From NCBI RefSeq assembly GCF_014649115.1, contig NZ_BMSK01000009.1, positions 124,001-188,000 of the forward strand: DNA of 64,000 nt, read 5' to 3'. The notes under the pieces were generated by a model that worked only from the letters and a program-made list of their open reading frames with translations, did not search any database and was not told where the DNA came from. Made by a program: the position numbers and the translations under genes. This stretch comes from Streptomyces eurythermus. GTDB taxonomy: Bacteria > Actinomycetota > Actinomycetes > Streptomycetales > Streptomycetaceae. Positions 32,552-40,551 of the stretch are shown here, in pieces. Within the stretch, counting starts at the first letter, position 1. Each line of letters begins with the position of its first letter.

Positions 32552-33805
32552 GTGCCCAAGCTGCGCAGCACCGCCGCCGTGTGCACCACGATGTCGGCGC
32601 TCGCCGCTACCTCGATCCTCACCGGCCCGTCGGCCGCCGAGCCGTTCTCCACCGCCCCGTGCGCGCTGCACCGCACCGAGGCCCACCACTCGGAGGGCGT
32701 GGACACCTGGAACACCGCCTACCCCCGTCCGGCCGGCACCCTCGACGCCGTCCTGGTCTTCCTGTCATTCCCCGACTCCGCCCCGCGCACCACTCCCAAG
32801 GAGCTGACGGCCGACCACTTCCCGGCCACCACCGGCTTCTACGCGCAGTCCTCCTACGGCAGGTTCACCCTGCGCCCGCACCCGCTGGAGCGCTGGCTGC
32901 GCATGCCGCGCCCCTCGACGTCGTACGCCATACGGCGGGACTGGAGCGCCAAGGACCGGGCCGACTATCTGCGCGACGCGTTCGCCGTGGCCGACAAGGA
33001 GGTCGACTTCTCCCGCTACCAGGTCGTCTACCTCGTCGCCGACCCGGACGCGCCCGGGGTCGACTCGGACGCCACGAAGGTGGTGAACCTCGACGCGCCC
33101 CTGCGCGCGGACGGCACCGACATCCACCGGGTCGTCACCGTCTTCGAGCACCACCCGCCGGACCGGCTGGTCCTCGCCCACGAGACCGGCCACGTCTTCG
33201 ACCTGCCCGACCTCTACCACCGCCCGGCCGACGGCAAGGGCGACTGGGACACCCATGTGGGCGACTGGGACCTGATGGGCAGCCAGTTCGGTCTCGCGCC
33301 CGATCTGCTGGGCTGGCACAAATGGCGGCTCGGCTGGCTGGATCCGCGCCAGGTGGTGTGCGTGCGCGGTGCCGCGCCGAGCCGCCTCACCCTGGAGCCG
33401 CTCGCGGCCGGACCGGGCGCCCCGCTGCCGGTGGCCGGCGGCGGGTCCGCCTTCGGCCTCGGGCACGGCGTCAAGCTGGCCGTGGTGCGCACCGGGCCGG
33501 ACAGCGCCCTCGCCTTCGAGGCGCGCGGCCCGGCCGGCGCCGACCACGGGGCCTGCCGGCAGGGGATCCTGGTCTACCGGGTGCGCGGCGGCGCCGCCTC
33601 CGGGGACGGCCCGGTCCAGGTGGTCGACGCCCATCCGCGCACCGAGGCTTGCTGGGAGGACTCGGTCTACCCGCCGCTCGCGGACGCGCCGGTCTTCCTC
33701 GGCGAGCGCTTCACCGTGCCCGGGGAGGGCGTGCGGGTGGAGGCGGAGGGCAGGACGGCGTCGGGGGCGTGGACGGTGACGATCACCCCGGGGGTGCGTG
33801 GCTGA
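32552..33805 (+). CDS. Secreted M6-family (immune inhibitor A-like) metalloprotease
   Basis: 417-aa exported zinc protease. Signal peptide MPKLRSTAAVCTTMSALAAT... with cleavage near PSAAEP (about residue 29). Catalytic HETGH within LAHETGHVFDLPDLY, followed by the M6-typical DWDLMGSQ (the methionine-turn segment) and a beta-rich C-terminal part. GTG 32552 is preceded by GGAGG at about 9 nt. Predicted to digest extracellular protein. Divergent from cdgA; ends just before the minus-strand tRNA-Lys terminator. Confidence 0.9.
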   Translation: MPKLRSTAAVCTTMSALAATSILTGPSAAEPFSTAPCALHRTEAHHSEGVDTWNTAYPRPAGTLDAVLVFLSFPDSAPRTTPKELTADHFPATTGFYAQSSYGRFTLRPHPLERWLRMPRPSTSYAIRRDWSAKDRADYLRDAFAVADKEVDFSRYQVVYLVADPDAPGVDSDATKVVNLDAPLRADGTDIHRVVTVFEHHPPDRLVLAHETGHVFDLPDLYHRPADGKGDWDTHVGDWDLMGSQFGLAPDLLGWHKWRLGWLDPRQVVCVRGAAPSRLTLEPLAAGPGAPLPVAGGGSAFGLGHGVKLAVVRTGPDSALAFEARGPAGADHGACRQGILVYRVRGGAASGDGPVQVVDAHPRTEACWEDSVYPPLADAPVFLGERFTVPGEGVRVEAEGRTASGAWTVTITPGVRG

Positions 33806-33859
33806 GCCCCGCCGGCCCTGTTCGTACGCAAAGGCGGCGAGGGCCGTTCGTATACAAAA

Positions 33860-33895
33860 GCAGCGGGCCGAATTCTTTCGAATTCGGCCCGCTGC
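33860..33895 (-). terminator. Terminator of the minus-strand tRNA-Lys
   Basis: Perfect 16-bp stem GCAGCGGGCCGAATTC / GAATTCGGCCCGCTGC with a 4-nt loop; on the minus strand it is followed by TTTTGTA. It can also end the convergent M6 protease transcript. Confidence 0.88.
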
Positions 33896-33905
33896 CTTTC
33901 GCATG

Positions 33906-33979
33906 TGCGCCGCCAGGGACTCGAACCCCGGACCCGCTGATTAAGAGTCAGCTGCTCTAACCAACTGAGCTAGCGGCGC
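33906..33979 (-). tRNA. tRNA-Lys (CTT anticodon), copy 1
   Basis: 74-nt cloverleaf: acceptor GCGCCGC / GCGGCGC with discriminator A, anticodon loop CTCTTAA in GCTGA/TCAGC giving CTT, T loop GTTCGAGTC. No encoded CCA. Base-for-base identical to copies 2 and 3. Its first ten nucleotides overlap the stop end of the upstream protein gene on the same strand. Confidence 0.97.
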
Positions 33980-34551
33980 CTGCTGACGTCGTAGACATTA
34001 GCACCCTGGTCACGGTGAGGAGAAATCGACGGCCGTCCGGCGGACCGGGCGGCTCCCACGGCCGCCCACAGCACCACCTCCGGGCCCGGCAGCCAGGGGT
34101 ACCGGCCGTCCGGGGCGACCAGCCAGCGGGCCGCGCCGGGGGTGTCGTCGCAGCTCAGGGGCGCGAGCGGGGGCACGGTCACGGCGTCGCCCGGGCCGTG
34201 GCACAGCAGCGGCGGCACCTCCCGGGCCCGCCGGGTGCCCCACTCCTCCCAGGCCAGCAGGGAGGGCAGCCGCTGGGCGGTGCCGGGGGCGGCGAAGAAC
34301 AGCGTGCGGCCCCGGAACACCGCGACCGGGCCCGACCGCGATCCCGCGCCCCACAGCCGGCCCAGCATGCGGCGCCCGAACACCACCGGGGCGCTGACCA
34401 CGTCGAAGACGGTGCCGCAGGGCAGGACCACCGGGGCGTCCGGGCGCTCCTGCCACAGGGCGAGCGTGCTGCGCGGGTGGGTTCCCGCCGAGGCGAGCCA
34501 GGCGACGGCGCCGAGGCTGTCACAGGTCACGTTCGGGGCACTGGTCGTCAT
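33970..34551 (-). CDS. Small prim-pol-like protein (second paralogue), overlapping tRNA-Lys
   Basis: 193-aa cytoplasmic protein (CDSLGAVAWLASAG...VVLPCGTVFDVVSAPVVFGRRML...LFFAAPGTAQRLPSLLAWEEWG...RWLVAPDGRYPWLPGPE). The order of conserved blocks matches Streptomyces proteins labelled bifunctional DNA primase/polymerase and the shorter protein at 21188. No full polymerase active site is apparent. The stop TAG is formed by nucleotides 8-10 of tRNA-Lys copy 1, and a -10-like TAATGT for the tRNA lies inside its last codons (about 34002-33997 on the minus strand), so the C-terminus is constrained by the tRNA. Confidence 0.65.
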   Translation of the reverse strand: MTTSAPNVTCDSLGAVAWLASAGTHPRSTLALWQERPDAPVVLPCGTVFDVVSAPVVFGRRMLGRLWGAGSRSGPVAVFRGRTLFFAAPGTAQRLPSLLAWEEWGTRRAREVPPLLCHGPGDAVTVPPLAPLSCDDTPGAARWLVAPDGRYPWLPGPEVVLWAAVGAARSAGRPSISPHRDQGANVYDVSRRR

Positions 34552-34685
34552 GGCACCCAGATGTACAGCCCGTCAGCGAGCAACTTCGCTGAGTTGCGGA
34601 AAACCGGGACAGGACGGCCGAGGAGGAGTATCTTGCCCGCCCGGCATATGCCCCTGGCGGCCGGGAACGACCGCCGTGCCGCGCG

Positions 34686-35054
34686 CTACAACGAATCGGC
34701 CGACGTCCGCCCCTCGCCCTCGCCGCGCATCAGGTCCCGCCCGAACTCGACCATCTTCTTGGCATAGTCCTCGGTCCACTCCGCCCGCTCGGCGATGTCC
34801 GCCGGGGTCAGCCGGTCGAACCGGCGCGGGTCGGCGAGCTGGGCGGCGGCGACGGCCTGGAACTCCACGGCCCGGTCGGCCGCCGCGCGGAACGCCTGGG
34901 TCAGCTCCGTCGCCCGGGACAGCAGCTCCCGCGGATCCTCGATCGACTCCAGGTCGAAGAAGTGCTCGGGGTCCGAGGCCGCCTCCGCGGGCTCGAAGAG
35001 CAGGGGCGCGGGGCGTAGCCGCGGTTCGTTGCGACGCGGCGTGGGCTCCGCCAT
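34686..35054 (-). CDS. Conserved-looking small protein of unknown function
   Basis: 122-aa soluble, acidic protein with a basic start (MAEPTPRRNEPRLRPAPLLF) and mostly helical remainder (DPRELLSRATELTQAFRAAADRAVEFQAVAAAQL), ending in an RFDRLTPADIAERAEWTEDYAKKMVEFG helix. ATG 35054 is preceded by a strong GGAGGAG. No recognisable domain; not obviously linked to its neighbours. Confidence 0.65.
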   Translation of the reverse strand: MAEPTPRRNEPRLRPAPLLFEPAEAASDPEHFFDLESIEDPRELLSRATELTQAFRAAADRAVEFQAVAAAQLADPRRFDRLTPADIAERAEWTEDYAKKMVEFGRDLMRGEGEGRTSADSL

Positions 35055-35157
35055 GTCTTGTCTCCTCCTCGTACGGTTCGCCGGCACCGCCTTCGGGTGG
35101 GCCACCGTCCATTGTCCCGCGCCCGCGCAAGGGACCCGGTGCGAGGAGATCCCGGGG

Positions 35158-35886
35158 TCACACCTGCACGAGCGGCTCCCGGGTGAACAGGCTGCCCAGG
35201 GTCGGCGCGTTCACCCGGCGGTCCGCCAGCCGCAGGGCCTCCCAGACCGTGACCTGGCTGGCGGTGAGCACCGGCTTGGCCAGCGCCTTCTCCAGCACGC
35301 CGAGGTGGGCGGCGGTGTGCAGGGCCGTGTCCGGCAGCAGGACGGCCTGGGCGTCGGGGGTGTCCGCCGCGCGCGCCAGGGCGAGCACCTCCTCCCGCCC
35401 CCAGCCGGCGACCTCGGCCGGGGCGGCGGCCGGGGAGCGCGGGCCGGTCACCTCCAGGCCGCCGGCCCGCAGGAAGTCCGTGAACAGGCCGGCGAGGTCC
35501 TCCGGGTAGGCCGCGGCGACGGCGACCCGTCGTACGCCCAGCTCGCGGGCCGCGTTGACGAAGCCGAAGGAGGTGGAGGAGGCGGGCATCCCGGCCAGCC
35601 GGGCCAGGGTGCGCACCTGCTCCTGGGCGCCCGCGAGGCCGTGGACGAAGCCGCCGCCGGCGCTGGCCCACACCACCGTCTCGGCGCCGGTCAGCCGCAG
35701 TGCCTCCACGCCCTCGGCGAACCGCTCGGCGGAGCCCAGCTCGCGCAGCGCCGCCGGCTCGCGGGTGTCCTCGCCGGGGTCGGTGTGGATCAGGTCCACC
35801 CGGATGTCGCTGCCCAGGAGCTGCTCGATGCGCGGATAGTCGTCCTCGGCACGGTGGCCCGGGTAGAGGAATCCGAGTGCGGTCAT
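35158..35886 (-). CDS. AMDase/maleate isomerase-family protein lacking the active-site cysteines
   Basis: 242-aa protein with the fold signature of the Asp/Glu racemase, arylmalonate decarboxylase and maleate isomerase family (LGFLYPGHRAEDDYPRIEQLL at the start; the two catalytic-loop positions in VVWASAGGGFVHG and LLPDTALHTAAHLG). These enzymes normally use one cysteine in each loop; this protein contains no cysteine anywhere, so racemase/isomerase chemistry of the usual kind is not possible. EutA of ectoine catabolism belongs to the same family and such genes accompany ehu transporters, which fits the importer downstream. Function unresolved. Confidence 0.75.
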   Translation of the reverse strand: MTALGFLYPGHRAEDDYPRIEQLLGSDIRVDLIHTDPGEDTREPAALRELGSAERFAEGVEALRLTGAETVVWASAGGGFVHGLAGAQEQVRTLARLAGMPASSTSFGFVNAARELGVRRVAVAAAYPEDLAGLFTDFLRAGGLEVTGPRSPAAAPAEVAGWGREEVLALARAADTPDAQAVLLPDTALHTAAHLGVLEKALAKPVLTASQVTVWEALRLADRRVNAPTLGSLFTREPLVQV

Positions 35887-35961
35887 GTCCAGCCTTCCTG
35901 ATGGTGGTCCGGCGGTACGGGCCGTCCCCGGGCGGGTGTGCCCGGCGGGCCCATGGCCCGG

Positions 35962-35997
35962 GTACCCCGAAGGCGCGGCACCGCGCCTTCGGGGTAC
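35962..35997. promoter_or_regulatory. Perfect 16-bp hairpin in a divergent promoter region
   Basis: GTACCCCGAAGGCGCG / CGCGCCTTCGGGGTAC with a 4-nt GCAC loop. It lies between the AMDase-like gene (minus) and the 2-hydroxyacid dehydrogenase gene (plus), which share this 199-nt region. Too long and perfect for a usual operator; could insulate the divergent transcripts or fold in a leader. Confidence 0.55.
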
Positions 35998-36085
35998 GCG
36001 GCCGTGTTGACGGCGCCGCGTCCGGGTGCGAGCGTGGTCGGTCCGTGCACGGTCCGCGCAGGTCAGACCTTCGGGAGCCGCCCGC

Positions 36086-37039
36086 ATGACACCGTCGTCC
36101 CCCACCGTGCTGGTCCTCGACGCCGATCCCCCGCCCCGGCTCGGCCGCCTGACCGGACGCGCCCGGATCGTGCGCACGGACGAGGCGCACCTGGCTCAGC
36201 GGCTGCCCGCCGCGGATGTCCTGCTCGTGTGGGACTTCACCTCGCACGCGGTGCGCGAGGCGTGGCCGGGGGACGGACCCCGGCCGCGCTGGGTGCACAC
36301 GGCGAGCGCGGGCGTGGACCATCTGATGTGCCCGGAGCTGGCCGCGTCGGACACGGTGGTGACCAACGCGCGCGGGATCTTCGAGCAGCCGGTGGCCGAG
36401 TATGTGGCGGCCCTGGTGCTGGCGGTCGCCAAGGACCTGCCGCGCACCCTGGCCCACCAGCGGGAGCACACCTGGGTGCACCGGGAGACCCGGCGGGTGG
36501 CGGGCACGCACGCGTGCGTGGTCGGCTCGGGGCCCATGGGCCGGGCGATCGTGCGGGCCCTGAAGGCCCTGGAGGTGCGGACGGCGCTGGTCGGGCGGGT
36601 GCCGCGGACCGGGATACACGGCCCGGACGACCTGGACCGGCTGATCTCCCGCGCGGACTGGGTGATCGCGGCGGCGCCGCTGACCGAGCGGACGTACCGC
36701 ATGTTCGACACGCACCGGTTCGGTGTGATGCAGCCCTCGGCGTTCTTCGTGAACGTCGGCCGGGGCGGCCTGGTGGACGAGGAGGCCCTCGTCCACGCGC
36801 TGGAGCGGCGCTGGATCGCGGGCGCGGCCCTGGACGTGTTCGCCACCGAACCGCTGCCCGGGGACAGCCCGTTGTGGAAACTGCCGGGGCTGATCGTGTC
36901 CCCGCACATGAGCGGCGACACCTTCGGGTGGCGCGATCGGCTCGGTGCGCAGTTCGTGGAGTTGTACGAGCGGTGGGCGGCGGGCAGACCTCTGCCGAAC
37001 GTGGTCGACAAGACGCGCGGCTATGTGCCCGGCCGCTGA
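36086..37039 (+). CDS. D-isomer-specific 2-hydroxyacid dehydrogenase
   Basis: 317-aa NAD(P)-dependent oxidoreductase. Nucleotide-binding segment ACVVGSGPMGRAIVRALKAL (GxGxxG form GSGPMG), catalytic Arg in NVGRGGLVDE, Glu in VFATEPL and His in VSPHMSGD, the family triad. Start ATG 36086 after GGGAG. Reduces a 2-keto acid or oxidises a D-2-hydroxyacid; the substrate is not identified. Followed 29 nt later by the amidase remnant and then the ehu-type importer, suggesting one catabolic operon. Confidence 0.9.
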   Translation: MTPSSPTVLVLDADPPPRLGRLTGRARIVRTDEAHLAQRLPAADVLLVWDFTSHAVREAWPGDGPRPRWVHTASAGVDHLMCPELAASDTVVTNARGIFEQPVAEYVAALVLAVAKDLPRTLAHQREHTWVHRETRRVAGTHACVVGSGPMGRAIVRALKALEVRTALVGRVPRTGIHGPDDLDRLISRADWVIAAAPLTERTYRMFDTHRFGVMQPSAFFVNVGRGGLVDEEALVHALERRWIAGAALDVFATEPLPGDSPLWKLPGLIVSPHMSGDTFGWRDRLGAQFVELYERWAAGRPLPNVVDKTRGYVPGR

Positions 37040-37068
37040 AGGCCCCGCGCCGGTCCCCCGGAGGGTGC

Positions 37069-37383
37069 GTGCGGCTCACCGACCTCACGGCCGTGCGGCT
37101 CCTGGAGGGTGACCGCACGGGCGAGTTCGGCCCGGTGGAGGTGACCGGGCAGGTGCTGGAGCGGGCGCGGCGGATCCAGCCGGAGGTGAACGCGCTCGCC
37201 CGGGCCCGTGAGTCCCGGGCCCGCCGGAGACGCGGGGAGCCGGCCGCCACCGCCGTGCTCCGACACCCGCCGGGCGGGCGCAACAGGCGGTCGGGGCAGG
37301 GCACATCACCCGGTCCGGGCGAGACGGTGACGAATCGCCCGGCCGGCAGAACCGGGGTGCATAGCCGGATTACGTCTGGGTAG
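37069..37383 (+). pseudogene. Remnant of an amidase gene (N-terminal fragment)
   Basis: From a GTG at 37069 (GGAGG upstream) the frame reads VRLTDLTAVRLLEGDRT, then EFGPVEVTGQVLERARRI and QPEVNAL, which matches the start of amidase-signature enzymes (a short helix pair ending NxL/NAF). After about 50 residues the similarity stops and the rest is Arg/Pro-rich to a stop at 37383; the Ser-Ser-Lys catalytic core is absent. A normal amidase has 400-500 residues, so at least 85% is missing. Judged as a decayed gene whose neighbours (2-hydroxyacid dehydrogenase, AMDase-like gene, importer) are intact. Confidence 0.65.
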
Positions 37384-37393
37384 CCGCGCCGCC

Positions 37394-38311
37394 ATGGCTG
37401 CACCACGTGGGAACGACGCACACACCATACGGCCGGAACGCAGACACACCCGGCGCTCCGTGCTGGCGGGACTCGCGGCGTTCGGCGCGCTGGGCGCGGC
37501 GGGCTGCACACGGGTGGCGTCGGCGTCCGGGAAGGACGGCGGCGACCTGCTGGAGCGGCTGCGCGCCCAGGGTGTCGTACGGCTCGGGATCGCCGGCGAG
37601 GTCCCCTTCGGGTACATCGACCGGGACGGCAGGCTCACCGGGGAGGCACCCGAGCTGGCCCGGGCCGTCTTCGGGCGGCTCGGGGTGGAGCGGGTGCAGC
37701 CGGTGCCGACCGAGTTCGGCTCGCTGATCCCGGGGCTGAACGCCCAGCAGTTCGACGTGGTGGCCGCCGGGATGTACGTCACCCCGGACCGCTGCGAGCA
37801 GGTCATCTTCGCGGACCCCGACTACCAGATGCCGGACGCGTTCATCGTGCCCAAGGGCAATCCGCTCGGGTTGCGGACCTACGCGGACGCGCTGCGCCGG
37901 CACGCGAAGATCGCCACCGGCACCGGGTACGCGCAGATCCAGCACGCCGTGGAGGCGGGCTTCAAGGAGAACGACCTGGTCATCGTCCCGGACCAGGTGG
38001 CCGGGCTGAACGCCGTGGAGTCCGGGCGGGTCGACCTGTTCGCGGCCACGGCGGTCACCGCGCGGATGGTCGCGCGGGGCTCCGCCAAGGCCGAGTCGAC
38101 CAAGCCGTTCGTCGCGCTCGTGGACGGCAAACCGAAGGCGGACGGCGGCGCGTTCGCGTTCCGGCCGACCGAGACCCGGCTGCGGGACGCCTTCAACGCC
38201 GAGCTGCACAAGCTGCGCCGCAGCGGGGAGCTGTACCGGATCGTACGGCCCTTCGGCTTCACCGAGGCGGAGATGACGACCCTGACCGCGAAGGAGCTGT
38301 GCCGCCGATGA
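37394..38311 (+). CDS. ehuB: Ectoine/amino-acid-type ABC transporter, substrate-binding lipoprotein
   Basis: 305-aa SBP_bac_3-type binding protein. N-terminus has a twin-arginine motif (RRHTRRSVLAGLAAFG) and a lipobox GAAGC (Cys38), so it is probably Tat-exported and lipidated. The mature protein begins with GVVRLGIAGEVPFGYIDRDG and has the family's GMYVTPDRCEQVIFADP block. It heads a four-gene set in the order binding protein, permease, permease, ATPase, as in the ehuBCDA ectoine importer; assignment to ectoine rather than a polar amino acid rests on gene order and neighbours only. The stop overlaps the first permease start (ATGA). Confidence 0.82.
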   Translation: MAAPRGNDAHTIRPERRHTRRSVLAGLAAFGALGAAGCTRVASASGKDGGDLLERLRAQGVVRLGIAGEVPFGYIDRDGRLTGEAPELARAVFGRLGVERVQPVPTEFGSLIPGLNAQQFDVVAAGMYVTPDRCEQVIFADPDYQMPDAFIVPKGNPLGLRTYADALRRHAKIATGTGYAQIQHAVEAGFKENDLVIVPDQVAGLNAVESGRVDLFAATAVTARMVARGSAKAESTKPFVALVDGKPKADGGAFAFRPTETRLRDAFNAELHKLRRSGELYRIVRPFGFTEAEMTTLTAKELCRR

Positions 38312-38955
38312 CCGCGGGGCTGTGGAAAATCATCCTCCAAGGGGTCGGCGTCACCCTCCAGTTGCTGGTGTACAGCGCGCTGCTGGCCGCCGCGATGTCC
38401 TTCGTCGCCGGTGCCGCGCGCACCCACCGCTCGCGGCTGGTCCGCTTCGTCGCCGGCCTGTACACCGAGGTGTTCCGGGGCACCTCGGCGCTGGTGATGA
38501 TCTTCTGGGTGTTCTTCGTGCTGCCGGTCGCCTTCGGCTGGCAGCTGGTGCCGATGTGGGCGGGCACGCTCGCGCTGGGCCTGACCTACGGCGCGTACGG
38601 CGCCGAGATCGTGCGCGGTGCGCTGGCGGCGGTGGACCCGGCGCAGCGCGAGGGCGGGATCGCGCTCGGCTTCACGCCCTGGCAGCGGCTGCGGCTGATC
38701 CTTCTGCCGCAGGCGGTGCCGGAGATGATCCCGTCCTTCTCCAACCTGCTGATCGAACTACTCAAGGGCACCGCGCTGGTGTCCATCACGGGCATGGGCG
38801 ACCTGGCCTTCAGCGGCAACCTGGTCCGGCTCGCCCTCCAGCAGAGCGCCCAGATCTACGGGTACCTGCTGCTGATCTATTTCGTGATCGCGTTCCTGCT
38901 CACCCGCGGGATGCGCGGTCTGGAGCGCCGGCTGAAGGCGGAGGTGGCCCGATGA
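38308..38955 (+). CDS. ehuC: Polar amino acid/ectoine ABC transporter permease 1
   Basis: 215-aa HisM-type inner-membrane permease with five predicted segments beginning at GVGVTLQLLVYSALLAAAMS and the EAA loop QREGGIALGFTPWQRLRLILLPQ. ATG 38308 overlaps the ehuB stop (ATGA) and its own stop overlaps the next start (ATGA), so translation is coupled. Confidence 0.87.
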   Translation: MTAGLWKIILQGVGVTLQLLVYSALLAAAMSFVAGAARTHRSRLVRFVAGLYTEVFRGTSALVMIFWVFFVLPVAFGWQLVPMWAGTLALGLTYGAYGAEIVRGALAAVDPAQREGGIALGFTPWQRLRLILLPQAVPEMIPSFSNLLIELLKGTALVSITGMGDLAFSGNLVRLALQQSAQIYGYLLLIYFVIAFLLTRGMRGLERRLKAEVAR

Positions 38956-39602
38956 CCTGGGACTGGGGAGCGGTCGCCGACTTCCTGCCGTACTTCGGCA
39001 AGGGGCTCGTCGTCACGCTGGAGGCGCTGGCCCTGGGGTCGCTGATCTCGTTCGCGCTGGGTCTGGTGTGGACGCTGCTGATGCGGGCGCCGACCCGGTG
39101 GGTGCGCTGGCCGGTGGGGGTCTTCACGGAGTTCGTGCGGGACACCCCGCTGCTGGTGCAGCTGTTCTTCCTGTTCTACGTGCTGCCCGAGGCGGGGGTG
39201 ACCCTGTCCCCGCTGACCACCGGGGTCCTCGGGCTCGGGCTGCACTACTCCACGTACACGATGCAGGTCTACCGGGCCGGCATCGAGGCGGTGCCGGCGG
39301 GTCAGTGGGAGGCCGCGACGGCACTGAGCCTGCCGGTGCGGCGCACCTGGACGGCGGTGGTGCTGCCGCAGGCGGTGCGCCGGGTGGTGCCGCCGCTCGG
39401 CAACTACGTGATCGCGATGCTGAAGGACACGCCGATGCTGATGACGATCGGCGTGCTGGAGATGCTGGGCCGGGCGCGGCTCGTCTCCCAGCAGCACTTC
39501 CAGTTCACCGAGCCGCTGACGGTGATCGGGATCGCCTTCGTCGTCGTGTCGTATCTGGCCTCCCTTCTTCTGCGCACCCTGGAGCGACGCCTTGTCCGTT
39601 GA
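38952..39602 (+). CDS. ehuD: Polar amino acid/ectoine ABC transporter permease 2
   Basis: 216-aa HisQ/HisM-type permease; five segments starting at GLVVTLEALALGSLISFAL, and the EAA loop QWEAATALSLPVRRTWTAVV. It forms a heterodimer with the preceding permease. ATG 38952 overlaps the previous stop by 4 nt; the 3' end overlaps the ATPase gene by 11 nt. Confidence 0.87.
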   Translation: MTWDWGAVADFLPYFGKGLVVTLEALALGSLISFALGLVWTLLMRAPTRWVRWPVGVFTEFVRDTPLLVQLFFLFYVLPEAGVTLSPLTTGVLGLGLHYSTYTMQVYRAGIEAVPAGQWEAATALSLPVRRTWTAVVLPQAVRRVVPPLGNYVIAMLKDTPMLMTIGVLEMLGRARLVSQQHFQFTEPLTVIGIAFVVVSYLASLLLRTLERRLVR

Positions 39603-40374
39603 GACCAGCAAGCAGCCGGCCGTGACCGGCACCGTGCCGACCGAGCTGATCCGCATCGAGGGGGTGACCAAGCGGTTCGGGGAGAACACCGTCCTGGACG
39701 GGCTGGACCTGTCCGTGGACGCGGGGCGGCACGTCACCCTGATCGGGCCCTCCGGCTCCGGCAAGACCACGATCCTCAGACTGCTGATGACCCTCGCCGA
39801 GCCGGACGAGGGCACGATCACGGTGGCCGGGCAGCGGCTGTTCCCGGCGCCGGAGAAGCAGGTCCGGGAGGTCCGCAAGAAGATCGGGATGGTGTTCCAG
39901 CAGTTCAACCTGTTCCCGAACATGTCGGTGCTGCGCAACCTCACCGAGGCGCCGGTCCGGGTGCTCGGCCTGTCGAAGGACGAGGCCGAGGCGCGGGCAC
40001 GGGAGCTGCTGGACCTGGTGGGGCTGGCCGACAAGTGCGACGCGAAGCCGACCCGGCTGTCCGGCGGGCAGCAGCAGCGGGTGGCGATCGCCCGGGCGCT
40101 GGCGATGCGGCCCCAGGTGCTGCTGCTGGACGAGGTGACCTCCGCGCTCGACCCGGAGCTGGTCGCGGGCGTGCTCGACCTGCTGCGGGACATCGCGCGC
40201 AGCACCGACATCACGATGCTGTGCGTGACCCACGAGATGGGGTTCGCCCGGGACATCTCCGACCAGGTACTGATGTTCGACGCGGGCCGGGTCATCGAGG
40301 CGGGCCCGCCGGAGAAGATCTTCGGCGACCCGGAGCGGGAGCGGACCCGGGAGTTCATCAGCGCGGTGCTGTGA
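39592..40374 (+). CDS. ehuA: Polar amino acid/ectoine ABC transporter ATPase
   Basis: 260-aa GlnQ-type ATPase: Walker A GPSGSGKTT, Q-loop VFQQFNLFPN, signature LSGGQQQR, Walker B LLLDEVTSALD, switch histidine CVTHEMGF. It starts at a TTG (39592) with GGAG 7 nt upstream, inside the preceding permease gene. A perfect 8-bp inverted repeat GGTCCGCC/GGCGGACC at 40382-40397 right after the stop may end the operon. Confidence 0.9.
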   Translation: MSVETSKQPAVTGTVPTELIRIEGVTKRFGENTVLDGLDLSVDAGRHVTLIGPSGSGKTTILRLLMTLAEPDEGTITVAGQRLFPAPEKQVREVRKKIGMVFQQFNLFPNMSVLRNLTEAPVRVLGLSKDEAEARARELLDLVGLADKCDAKPTRLSGGQQQRVAIARALAMRPQVLLLDEVTSALDPELVAGVLDLLRDIARSTDITMLCVTHEMGFARDISDQVLMFDAGRVIEAGPPEKIFGDPERERTREFISAVL

Positions 40375-40413
40375 GCGGCGGGGTCCGCCGGCGGACCGGC
40401 CGGTACATGCCTA

Positions 40414-40425
40414 TGGCATATGCCA
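40414..40425 (+). promoter_or_regulatory. 12-bp palindrome upstream of the IclR gene
   Basis: TGGCATATGCCA, perfect and AT-rich at its centre, 127 nt before the IclR-family start and 40 nt after the ATPase stop. Size and symmetry fit an IclR-type operator for autoregulation. Confidence 0.5.
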
Positions 40426-40551
40426 GCGGATCTCGCCGCCGGTGGGAGCGCGCACACGAAGGGGCTTCTTCTCGCCGACACCCTCTTCCCGGGGGTCCCC
40501 GCGCGGCTATCGTGGACACGATCCGACCCGGATCGCGGCCGAGGGGGACCC

